Below, piece after piece: positions 11,270 through 21,154 of a DNA stretch of 64,000 nucleotides. Within the stretch, counting starts at the first letter, position 1. Each line of letters starts with the position of its first letter. Made by a program: the position numbers and the translations under genes. The notes beneath the pieces are model-generated. The model searched no databases and was not told the DNA's origin. It saw nothing but the letters and a program-made list of their open reading frames with translations. Source of the DNA: Lepidodermella squamata (taxonomy: Eukaryota > Gastrotricha); assembly GCA_047495785.1 (NCBI GenBank), contig JBLDXI010000009.1:4960001-5024000 (forward strand), read 5' to 3'.

Positions 11270-11286
11270 AATTGATTGCGGTTAGA
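11270..11286 (+). promoter_or_regulatory. Acceptor-like AG immediately before fucosidase gene 2 start
   Basis: An AT-rich run ending GGTTAG (AG at 11284-11285) lies one base before the ATG at 11287, and only 83 bp after the stop of fucosidase gene 1. An ATTAAA at about 11246 could serve polyadenylation of gene 1. This arrangement fits trans-splicing of a downstream operon gene (inference). Confidence 0.4.
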
Positions 11287-14200
11287 ATGCGCGGTTTTGG
11301 ATTGATAATCGCGCTTGCAGTGGTGGTTAACGCGCAATACGAGCCAGATTGGGCCTCGATCGACTCGCGGCCGCTGCCTAAATGGTACGATCAAGCGAAG
11401 GTTGGCATTTTCATCCACTGGGGCGTGTTTTCTGTCCCGAGTTTCGGCACTGAATGGTTCTGGGAAGAATGGAAAAGTAAGAAAATTCTTATCTTTTGAA
11501 TTGTTTTATGAACATTTGTTAGACTTATTGGCAAATGAAGTAGTTCTCAGGAGAATAGTTGGGGTTCTGGGAATATATTTGATCTGCTTTGCTGAAAATT
11601 CGGATTTAATGGGAATTATCGAGGGAATACTGAGCAAGAACGGGACGTCCTTCTCAAGATATTTCTTAAGGTAGTGATACGCATCCGGGAGAATTTCCCT
11701 CGCCGTATCTGGCTCGTTAGCATCGTCTCAAGCTACACGACGTGCCAGGCTTAATGTCTCGTATTCGGCGCTAGTTTCGTCGGATTGAAGGCCCTTCTTC
11801 GGCTCGCAATTATCGCAGGATACACGTGCTTTCGAACGCTGTTAGTGATAGTCTCGAATAGATTCCAGGGTTCGTACTTGACCAAAGCACTGAACTCCTA
11901 CAGCTTACTCTGTGCGTCGAAATCGTCATATTCCAGAGCGGACCCTTGATGTGAATAGGCCAAAGCACCCTTGCCGACGAAGGTTTCGATTCCGAAACGA
12001 AAAAGCTAGTCGTGCTATTGTTGTTGAGCTTCACCATGACCGCGCTATAATGGTATAACGAAATAGCTGCATATGACCAGCTTTATGCCAGAAAAACGCA
12101 GCGGAGACGAATTTTAGCATTAGCTGAAAGCGACACGATACCACCAGAATGGTTTGATATAGCGGAACTGTAGTGATGGAATGGGATAGTGCCATTCACG
12201 CTGCTCTCTCTGCGCATAGCGCATGGACGGAAACAGAGCGCCTTCGGGGTGAAGGATCGACGCTGCAGGTGCCTCTGGGTCTATTCGCGTTAGACCTTGT
12301 TCCGGTGTAGAATACTGAGATGATTCCACGTGTATTTGGCCAGAATACCTTTCGTTAGGATAGGAAACAGATAGCATAGGAACTGCATAAGCTGACGGAA
12401 ACAGATGAAAATTAGGCAACATCGCTTTCAACGAATGGCAGATCATCGAAATCCTCTCGCCTTGATGAAGTTGAACTGCTAGAATCCGACTCAACCTCCT
12501 GATCTTAGGGTGTTACTGGCGGGAACTCGGGCTCGCATCAGTAGGCAACCTCCTCCAGTAACGAGGACAACCCCCCACTGCACAGCTCAAGTTGTTGTTA
12601 TCCAAGTCATTGCCATGTTCATGCCAGCCTTTGCGCATTCATTATAGCTACCGGCTGAACCTTATGCTTGGCCGGAACCTTGATAAGGCTAAAGTTGAAG
12701 CTTTCTTCCTCGAAATGATCCACGAAAAGCAGCCTGAATAATTAATAGAAATGTCCTAAATTTTCCGAATTTGTATTGTATTTTGTTGAATAAGTATATA
12801 ATTTTAAATTGGTTGCACTCTGCACGAAAGAACTTATTTCAGTCTACATTAAGCATTGCGCGTTGATCAGCTTTATATATTTTTTTCCGGATGTATAATG
12901 ATAATTAACAATAATTTGTTCCTCTTTTCCAGCTAACAGCACAGCTTTCGTCAAATTCATGAAAGACCAGTACCCGCCGTCGTTCACCTATCAAGACTTC
13001 GCCCGCGAATTCGACGCCTACATGTTCGACCCTGATTGGTGGGCCGATTTGATCAAAGACTCAGGCGCTAAATACGTCGTCCTGACGTCGAAACACCACG
13101 AAGGCTACACGCTGTGGCCATCAAACGTCTCATTCAGCTGGAACTCGATGGACGTGGGCCCGAATCGTGATTTGGTGGGCGATCTCGCTAAATCAATCCG
13201 ATCTAGGACTAACGTCCGATTCGGGTTGTATCACTCGATGTTTGAATGGTTCAACCCGCTCTATGTCCAAGACAAGGCGAATCAGTTCGAAACGCGTCGA
13301 TTTGTCGACTTCAAAACCATGCCCGAGTTGATGGAGCTGGTCGAGACGTACAAGCCCGAGGTGATTTGGTCGGACGGCGATTGGGAGGCGAGTCACCAGT
13401 ACTGGAATTCGACTGGTTTCCTCGCGTGGTTGTACAACGACAGCCCGGTGAAAAATTCGGTGGTTGTCAACGACAGGTGGGGCGCTGGAATTCCGTGCAA
13501 ACACGGCGGCTATTGGACGTGCACTGACCACTACAACCCGGGTGTTGTCGTTCCGCATAAGTGGGAGAATTGCGATACGCTGGATCAATATTCGTGGGGT
13601 TACAGGCGAGAGGCGACGCTGATGGACTATTTGAGCGAGCTGGATGTGATTACGAAACTGGCTCAAACTGTTAGCTGTGGTGGCAATCTGCTCATGAATA
13701 TGGGACCGAGGAAAGACGGTTTGTCTATTTTTTCCTAAATCCACTCATTCCAGGGCGAAAAGTACAGAAAAAACGAAAAACAGAAAATTTGAGCAAAAAA
13801 TTGTTTTGGCGAATTATTTCTTCGTAGTGAGACTTCAATGCAGCTTTTCGATATTTGTGACTATAGCTCCGGCCCAAGCCTTTTTAAGGCCTTTTCGTAA
13901 GTGTGGAATATCATTTGATCAAAAATGGGTAACTACTTCAGCTAAGATCCATTTATTTAAAAAAAATCAAATGTTTTAGATTGAAACATTGGGGAAGGTT
14001 GGCCTGAAATCCTGTTTTAATTTGATATTTGAAATTTTTCCCAAATTAACGATCCTGCCTAGTGTAAAACATTTTGAATTCGAATTTCACTTATCATTGA
14101 AAAATTGATTTATTAATTATAAAATATTTAAATTTTAGGTCGTGTTGATCCGTTGATGGAAGAGCGCCTGCGTCAAATGGGAAAGTGGCTACGAACGAAC

Positions 14201-14614
14201 GGCGAGGCGATCTACGAAACCCAGCCGTGGATTCATCAAAACGAAACGAAAATCCCAGTTTGGTACACGGCTAAGCAAACCGCCGACGGGCAATTCTACG
14301 TCTACGCCATTGTCCTCGCCTGGCCGGCCAATAGCCAAATTTTCCTGAGCCAAGTCTCGCCGACTAAGAATACTAAAGTTACAATGCTAGGCACCGGCAC
14401 TGGTCATTTGAAGTTGAAACCGATTTCACAACAAGTTTTCAATGTGAAAGACGAATCTCTGAGCCCGGCCCCGGCTGGAATAATCGTCGATTTCAGCTCC
14501 TTGCGTTTCAGCGATTTACCCAGCACGGTCGCCTGGGTGTTGAAACTCGAGAATTTGGCTGCCGAGCAGCAGAAAATTCACCCAACTGTTGTGAAAAACT
14601 ACATTTTCCAGTGA
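11287..14614 (+). CDS. Alpha-L-fucosidase (GH29), intron-containing copy
   Basis: Three exons, join(11287..11476,12933..13718,14139..14614), 483 aa; both introns are phase 1. Signal peptide [16 protein letters not shown], then [19 protein letters not shown]. All GH29 blocks seen in copy 1 are present, with WSDGDWE (nucleophile Asp near residue 211) and HKWENC keeping the acid/base Glu. The last exon has a 15-residue insertion (around [15 protein letters not shown]) that copy 1 lacks. Exon 2 uses a weaker GTTTGT donor, after GACG. Coding GC is higher than in copy 1. Intron 1 (1456 bp) carries unrelated DNA. The pair probably act as lysosomal or secreted fucosidases on fucosylated glycans. Confidence 0.94.
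11477..12932. other. Large intron 1 of fucosidase gene 2
   Basis: 1456 bp, markedly more GC-rich at 11690-12700 than at either edge, which suggests an inserted repeat. An open frame of 124 codons on the minus strand (12120-12494) has no domain I can name. No terminal repeats could be paired by eye. Confidence 0.35.
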
Positions 14615-14935
14615 TGGATTTTTCGACTAATCACTTATCTGACATTCGAACGAGTTGTGAAACAACTGAGCGTTTTTACTCGATTTTTCAAGTTGATGTG
14701 TTATGCTTTTGATGGATCTGCTTTAGCAATTTTACCGTCTTTCGTTTGATGAAGAAATTCACGTGAATTTCCGATTTTTAGTTACCATAATCTGACGCTG
14801 TTTCTAGGTTGATAAACCCCGTTTTTTAATTGAATTATTTTGTCTTATTTCTAGTCATTTTTATTGAGAGATTTTAACATCAAAAGCAGTGTCAATCTAG
14901 TCTCTTCAATCTTGTCAGTATTTGCGCGATTCAAA
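14615..14935. other. Spacer between fucosidase 2 and the tetraspanin
   Basis: 321 bp of AT-rich DNA, which must hold the 3' end of the fucosidase transcript and the 5' region of the tetraspanin. No further feature is seen. Confidence 0.35.
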
Positions 14936-16876
14936 ATGGGAGGATTTCGTTGCACACGAACCTTTCTCGTTCTAATCAACATATTTTATCTGGTGAGTTC
15001 AATCAAAATTCGGTTCATTAGTATTTCGTTCTTGTTATTTTATTGGAAAATCGGAAAATTGTAGAAAGCGCGTAAAGAGGAAAAGAAGGGAAAAGACATT
15101 ATTAAGCATTTGAATTTTTTAAATATTTTCTCGAAATTATAACTTTTGAAATCGGCAACAATTTTTTATTTCCTCGGCAAGTGTAGACAATTTGCTCGAT
15201 TTTTAATTTTATTCGTGAAATTTTGAATAATTTTTTAATTTTTTAAATGAAATTTCAATTTTTTTCAGATCGTTTCGATAATTTTGATATCAGTGGCTGC
15301 TTACTCGCGGCTCACCTCGATAGTCGGCTCGCTAACAATAGTCGGCGGCATCATAGCATGCGGCGTGTTCCTGCTCATCATATCCGTGCTCGGCATCATT
15401 GGCGCCGTGCACCACCACCAGATTCTGCTCTTCTTCTACATGATCATCATTTTTCTGATTTTCCTCATTCAATTCAGCGTCGCTGTTGCGTGTCTCGCTG
15501 TGACAGACACGCAGCAGGAAATTTTGCTGAGCCAGTTATGGCGACAGGCTGGCAATGATACGCGGCAAGATGCTCAATATCAGGTGAGAACATTGAAATC
15601 ATTCATGAAATGGGCTCGGTACACGTACATTTGATTTGCGTTGAAAAATTGAGCAAAAAAATACTGCAATTTTTGAAATTTAATAGTACGAAAATTGGAA
15701 TATGTGATCGATTGAATCGAATTTCAAAGCAGGAATTTGAGCAATTTTCCTGTTCGAAAATTTCATTTTTTCATGTCCGAATTGACAAGGCAGTACAGAA
15801 TTTAATGGAATTTTTAAGATTATTCATAAAATTCTGGATCATTTGCCTAAGCATTTGAAATTTGAACTTTGATATTTATCATTTTTGAATTTTTATGATT
15901 TTCAATAACTTTGAATTTTGAAATTTCAGCTCGATTGCTGCGGCTTTGACAATAAGACCGAGACGGATGCGGGTCTTAACGAGCCGAAGTGTCAAAGCTC
16001 CGAGTGTTGCTCGAGTGCAGTGAATCGGACACACCCGTGCTGTGGCGGGTCGAATCCGCTGGCGAATAACGGCGAATGCCCGTGCCATACTTGCTTCAAG
16101 CAGATACTGCCGCGCGTGCAGCACGGCTTCAACCTAACCGGTGGCCTTGGCTTATTTTTCGCCTTTCTCGAGGTGAGAAATTCTGATTTTTTAGAAAATC
16201 GAAATTTTGGGATTTGAAGCAATTTCGACATTCAGCTGTAAAATGTCGAAGAGTCCCGAAGAATGCATAATTGAAAAATCGATGTTTAAAATTCAAGTTC
16301 AAATTTTGCAATTTTCGAAATATTTCTCAATCCTATTGTATAATTCTGCATTTCTTGAAATATTTCGAACCGTTAGCTTATGGGCATAATTTTGACGAAC
16401 CGCTATCGAAATATGCGCAACCCAGAAGCTGAAATTGACATCGACAAGTACCAGCCGGTCAAGCGAATGTTGTGAAAGAAAACGGCCCGAATTTTATTTC
16501 TGTATAAAATAATTAAAACGTAAATACTGTACATCTCGGATCTGAATACTTCGGTGGTAGCCTGAATGCTCGCCGCTGCGTCAACTAATTCATTTTTGGT
16601 GAAGCAAAAAAGCAATTCTAAAATTTATTTCATGAATAAAATTAATTTTGATCGTTTCAAGAAAAATTTGTTAACAAAATGAATTTTCGAATTGCTTCTT
16701 TGCTGAGGTTGAAGGGCAATCAAAGCTTGCATAGCGGTTAATTTCAGTTAATAGTCCTTTTCTAGTTTGATAATTAATTGTTTTATTTCCATTTTTTTTA
16801 GGTATTTGGTGTATGGTTTGCCGTTCGATTCCGCAATATGAAGGATCCATCACTTATTCCAGAAAACTTTCTATGA
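14936..16876 (+). CDS. Tetraspanin of the TSPAN31/TSPAN13 type
   Basis: Exons join(14936..14992,15269..15583,15930..16172,16802..16876), 229 aa, all introns phase 0. Four hydrophobic segments are visible: TM1 across exons 1-2, TM2 (GGIIACGVFLLIISVLGIIG), TM3 (LLFFYMIIIFLIFLIQF) and TM4 at the exon 3/4 junction. The extracellular loop has the CCG motif (LDCCGF) and paired cysteines (ECCSS, HPCCGG, CPCHTC). AVHHHQILLFFYMII and the end VWFAVRFRNMKDP..PENFL match the TSPAN31/13 subfamily closely. The start gives MGGFRCTRTFLVLINIFYL, with Cys/Gly before TM1 as in that subfamily. A second possible last exon lies at 16377-16475 (see separate entry). Membrane organiser; partner unknown. Confidence 0.93.
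16377..16475 (+). CDS. Alternative last exon of the tetraspanin
   Basis: After an acceptor ending CCGTTAG, 99 nt read in the same phase 0 as the regular last exon: LMGIILTNRYRNMRNPEAE, then IDIDKYQPVKRML and a stop. The RYRNMRNP block is homologous to RFRNMKDP of the exon at 16802. Choosing this exon gives a 237-aa protein with a longer, Tyr-containing cytosolic tail (DKYQPV) in place of the short PENFL end. Both exons keep TM4 and the RxRNM motif, which argues for tandem exon duplication with mutually exclusive use, rather than chance. Confidence 0.72.
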   Translation, partial: LMGIILTNRYRNMRNPEAEIDIDKYQPVKRML

Positions 16877-17794
16877 TAAAACGAGTGAATGATGTTATGA
16901 TATGAAAGCCCTTATATTCAGTCCCTCAAGCTGTGTTAACATGATCGTCATTCTTGATAATATAGCGGATACAACATTTATATTCTTATAAAAAATTACT
17001 TTCAGTCAACATTCGGCCAGTTTGTCTACAATTTGAGTGTGAGAAAAATATGATAACGAAAATGTGCATAATATACCAATTGTAAATTAATCGGCGAAAA
17101 GTCATGCTGACAGTGTAGTTCCTGAGCTTATTTTGATTTAGATGAAGCTGAAGATCTGTGAAAATGACTAATTTTACTTTATTTATCGCATTTTTTCAAG
17201 AGTCACAGAAATTCCTAGTATTTTCAGTTCAATCAGCCATTTATCTCGCCGTGAATTATTCCTACTTGTGCTTTTTACCGCTTTCGGTGTTCGGTGTGAA
17301 TAATTTGATTAAAAACTAAAATTTGATGGCAAAAATCCGCCAAACATTGTGAATTGATTTCGGGACCGCGCTCGAGCTCAAAGTAATACGGGATTTGTGT
17401 TCGTATGACTGTAGATTATTCAACGTTGTTATGTACTGAAAATGTTGTTGATGGAAACAATCTGTAATTAATTAAATCGCGTTAAATTATATTATTATTT
17501 TTAAACCGAGACTAGCAATGGTGAGAAAGCTAATATTACTGTATAATTTAATGTGGTGGTTATGGTATTTTTTGACTGAGAAAAAGAAAACTATTATTTA
17601 CTGTGAAAATCCGGTGGATTGAAGCGAAATAAAAAAGACGAATAATTGTATCGAATTTTCTGTTATTATTTTAGATTTTTTGTAAATAGCTGCGCCTATA
17701 TTATGGATTGAACACGGCGGTGTTTGATTTGAATTGAGTGTGAAAAATAATTTGTATCGATACGCTTCCTATACTGATTTTTTTCGGCTTCCTC
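16877..17794. other. Spacer, tetraspanin to JAZF1-like gene
   Basis: About 0.9 kb, AT-rich, no gene seen. It should contain the upstream region of the JAZF1-like gene. Confidence 0.35.
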
Positions 17795-19014
17795 ATGGCG
17801 ATTTTTTTCACTAATCGATGCCATTTTCAAGCGTAAGAAAACAAAATTCATCTAATTTGTGAGAAAATTATTTTATTTTGAAGGTGTGGGCTGACTTTCG
17901 AAACTCTCAAAGATCTCATTCTGCATATTGAGCAAACTCATTTTGGTACGGAACAAATTATTTTTTTTGTGTTTTTTTTTGAAAATTTTCATTTTCAGAC
18001 AACCCAACGGCTTTGATTGATCGCACGACAGGATTCTTGCCCCTCAGTTGCGTGATCCGGTTCTATTCAGAGGAAGAAGCCGGCCGGTTGCCGATCCCCA
18101 TCCCGATCAACAACCAAAAACCGGCGACAATAACCACCGGGACTGTTCCTATTAATTCAACAAATTCCGCCCGGAACCGAGCTGGAACCGGGACTGGTAC
18201 CAGCCGGAAGGCGCAGCAAGCCGCCTTAATGGATGCCGAGGGCGGGGCGAACGGCGGTGAGGACACCTTAGACGCGCAGTGTAGATCGGTAGCCGCCGGG
18301 GTTTTAGCCGGCCTGGGCGTCCTCGGCACCCAGAATGGGAACCCGGGTAACCCGGTCGGGTCGCCCAGGTCCCAGTCGACGAGTCACGGTGTCCAGTGTA
18401 CATATGAAGGGTGTAATAAACGGTACAAGAATATCAACGGTTTGCGGTATCACATGAGGCACGTTCACCAAAAGGGCGCCGGGAACCCACCCGGGAGCAC
18501 CCAGCCGCCGGCGCCTCCTCCGACGGGCGGCAAACACGGGTTGAGCCAACAACCGCCGCAGTCACCCTCCGTCGCTCCGCCGACCCCGGTTACAGAGCCG
18601 CCGAGCAGCTACCAGCCGCGCGGCCGGGGCGGGGTGATCATGCGAGGCGGCTCCGTAGGGCCCCTGGGTTCTCACACCCTACAGGCGCACAGGTGTCGCC
18701 TGTGCGGCTACACGTGCCGAACCCTGGCTGAGTTGCACAACCACCAAACATCACAACACTCGGGCCAGTTGGTGCAGCCAGCTGCCAGCCCGTCGTCGGC
18801 GCCCTCGGATCTGCGGCACGCGCTGACCTCGGCGCCGGCCGGGTTCGCGAGGACCGCGTCGGCCGTGACCGCGAGCCGGCTGGCTGCGACGGAGCTGCTG
18901 CTGGGCGGGGAGCCGCCGTCGAAAACGCTGCCGACGACGTACGTGGCGTTGGTGCAGCAGGCGAACCCGAATTCGGAGCAGTTTGCCCAGCAGCAGCAGG
19001 TGATGCACCACTGA
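17795..19014 (+). CDS. JAZF1-like C2H2 zinc-finger protein
   Basis: Three exons, join(17795..17832,17884..17945,17999..19014), 371 aa, with introns of 51 and 53 bp. The start MAIFFTNRCHFQACGLTFE parallels JAZF1, whose first finger also has C-x4-C followed by GLxF; the finger spans residues about 9-31. DNPTALIDRTTG and ALVQQ-like strings continue the match. Finger 2 (CTYEGCNKRYKNINGLRYH, about residue 167) matches the JAZF1 KRYKNVNGIKYH finger. Finger 3 is CRLCGYTCRTLAELHNHQ (about residue 265). The linkers are Pro/Gly/Ser-rich and longer than in vertebrate JAZF1 (243 aa). Exon 3 is strikingly GC-rich against AT-rich surroundings. Family members act in the nucleus with orphan nuclear receptors and NuA4-type complexes; the same role here is inference. 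Confidence 0.85.
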
Positions 19015-19489
19015 GAATCTTTCACGAGCTCTTTCATACGTACGGTTTAGCGTGTAGGATACATACCTTAGTTGTACGGCGTATGATGAGGTATAGATAA
19101 TAATACTGATTGCATGTTTTCTGTCTGTCTCTAGCTGTGTTTACTGCATACTGTACTTCACTTACTGAATATTTATTGGCTACTCTGTTTTTCTGAGTCT
19201 GTTGTTGGCGCGCACCTATCATGGCATGTCATTCGGTATTAAAAGCAAAAATGATGAAACGTCGAGGCGAAAAAAATGATCGGAAAATAAAACTTTTAAT
19301 TTCGAATTTCAACGAGTTTTGTTGTTTTTTGTGGTTTTGTGACGTTACAGTAGTGACTTTTCAACAAATCAAATCGTCAGGGACTTGTGACATTTCAGCT
19401 ACGAAAATTTGCGCAGAGAGAAAGATAAAGAGAGAGAATATCAGTTTCAGCTTATCAGAGATTTCTAAGGGTGTACATTTTCCTACCAT
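19015..19489. other. 3' flank of JAZF1-like gene
   Basis: Likely untranslated region and spacer. No coding feature is supported. Confidence 0.35.
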
Positions 19490-20025
19490 CAATTTAATTT
19501 TGGGACTTTCACCAACAAACCGGAATATTCAAATTTCACCTTCAAGTCCGGGTTTTCCACCATCAGCGCCAACGAAACTGAAGCCGCCATCAATTTATAG
19601 GTACTTTCGCCAAAAAGTGGATCTCCAACAAATCCGAAAATACCGGAGAATACTGATTTAGTCGAAAGCTGTTCGAGACATAGCGAGCCACGTGCCATCG
19701 TTAGCGCAGAGGAATTTTTAGCCTGTCCATGCCAGTTTTAAGGCAATAATATAAGGTACAAAGTAACGATGACAAAATATCATGTGTTTGACATGACTCT
19801 TCAAAACTGACATGAAAAATCTGAAATTACGTCCGATATGGCTATTTTTTAAACAGCTTTCGACTAAAAATCAGCCGGTATTTCTCAGATTTGTTGGAGA
19901 GAAAATCCACTCCGCTGGCGAAAGCTCTAATTTGCAATTTGATGGTAGAAAACCCGAAATTGATGGTGGAATTTGAATTTACCGGTTTGTTGGTGAAATT
20001 CCCAAAATTGAAGTTAAAAAGCATT
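19490..20025. mobile_element. Imperfect inverted-repeat element
   Basis: About 180 bp at 19490-19675 recurs inverted at 19845-20025: shared blocks include TTTCACCAACAAACCGG, CCAACAAATC, GAAATACCGG-like and TAGTCGAAAGCTGTT. Identity is roughly 75-80% by eye with several indels, so the copy is older than the foldback at 7107. The 170-bp centre is unrelated. Ends and target duplication are unclear. Confidence 0.6.
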
Positions 20026-20050
20026 TCCCCTTTTCTAATCAGACCTTTTG

Positions 20051-20340
20051 GTAGGTACGGTGGCTCAGCTGGGTCGTTGGGCTACTGTGTAGCTGACGGG
20101 TTATCACTCGGTACTGGGTTCAAGTCCTAGTGACGAAACCAGGATCGAGTCCTCGGCCCCGCCGTGGGGTTACCAATCCATCGCGTTACAAAATAGAAAA
20201 TTGGTACAGAGTCAGCCAGACTGCACTCTCAGTCGAATCCCGTCATCTCACCCACGGCAAGACCTAGGGCTAGTGTAAGTGGCAAGCAATTCTAGTCCAG
20301 TAGAGTAAGGACTTCTGGGATCGGAGAAAAACGCCGTTTT
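20051..20340 (+). mobile_element. tRNA-derived SINE
   Basis: The head resembles a tRNA gene: an A box TGGCTCAGCTGGG (20061-20073) and a B box GGTTCAAGTCC (20117-20127) spaced as in RNA polymerase III promoters. Downstream is a non-tRNA body (20150-20330) with a second B-box-like ATCGAGTCC. Stems do not pair well enough for a functional tRNA. This is the structure of a tRNA-derived SINE; the 3' end is not defined. Confidence 0.62.
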
Positions 20341-20811
20341 CACAGAAAGATTCCTCTCGGTGATATTTTTCAAATGACAGCTTGAGCGCGGAAAACTATA
20401 ATGTCGCAATCGCGAGCTGTATAGTTACCTGAAATTTGCGAGGTAATTTGGCCGATTTTTCAACTTTCAAGATCATTTCAACCTCCGCATAAGAATTGAT
20501 TGTATCTGTTGTCGACCGTGTTTTGACCAATCGTTCAACGGGGATCATTTTGTTATAAAATTTGAAGCAAAAAAGTTACCAGAGACATAGGAGGTTCAAA
20601 AAACCACCAAGTTACCCCACACCACGGTAATTATATTTTATTAAATATAAGATAAGCTAACAGTATTAGGGTCCGTGAGATTAATAGTGATTTGCAAGTT
20701 CGCAACAAATAGTGATTAATAAGGAAAAATAGCATTTATAGCGGAAGCCATCTCTGCACTCGGCGATGCATCTATAATAGAAGTGCGGCTGCTCGGCATC
20801 GGTCGGCGGTT
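20341..20811. other. Spacer
   Basis: About 470 bp, AT-rich, no feature; 3' side of the small secreted gene. Confidence 0.3.
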
Positions 20812-21154
20812 CTAGATCTTGGAGTAATGAACTGTGTCTGCCGGTATAGCGCCGCTATTGGCGCAGGTAGTGTAGAAGGCGCAAGGTTGAGGGACACGGT
20901 TGGTAGTGAAACTAAAAGCCTTGCAATCCGAAGTCTGAATGCATGTGGTGGCGCAACTTTGCAGCAAAGTGATTGATTGAGGACGAGCTTTCGACGGAGC
21001 TCCGCAGCTGAGGCTTTGCTTGTTGAATTTGGGAATTTGGGCTGTTGAATATTCAATCGTTATTATTATTTAAAGGAAACCAATTAGGAAACGAACCCTG
21101 AACTTGTGCAAGACCGATGATCACGGCAAGAACCAACAGCATTTTGACGGCCAT
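20812..21154 (-). CDS. Small secreted Cys-rich protein (PAN/apple-like), member 1
   Basis: Two exons, complement(join(20812..21041,21097..21154)), 95 aa. A 58-nt first exon encodes just the signal peptide (MAVKMLLVLAVIIGLAQ); a 55-bp phase-1 intron follows. The mature part has CATTCIQTSDCKAFSF, then CAFYTTC near the C-terminus. The spacing C-x3-C-x5-C-x13-C-x5-C and the aromatic after the third Cys resemble a shortened PAN/apple module. The gene at 39096-39463 has the same architecture, with a first exon also of exactly 58 nt. Function is unknown; secretion is well supported. An alternative frame through exon 2 is open but lacks the cysteine pattern. Confidence 0.7.

Noticed and set aside
12120-12494. 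124-codon minus-strand frame in the fucosidase intron as a gene
   Set aside because: No signal, domain or splice partner; the intron appears to hold a repeat insertion.
13193-13744. 183-codon minus-strand frame across fucosidase exon 2
   Set aside because: Antisense shadow of a well supported GH29 exon.
20056-20135. Functional tRNA gene
   Set aside because: A and B boxes are present but acceptor and anticodon stems do not pair cleanly and the sequence continues into a SINE-like body.
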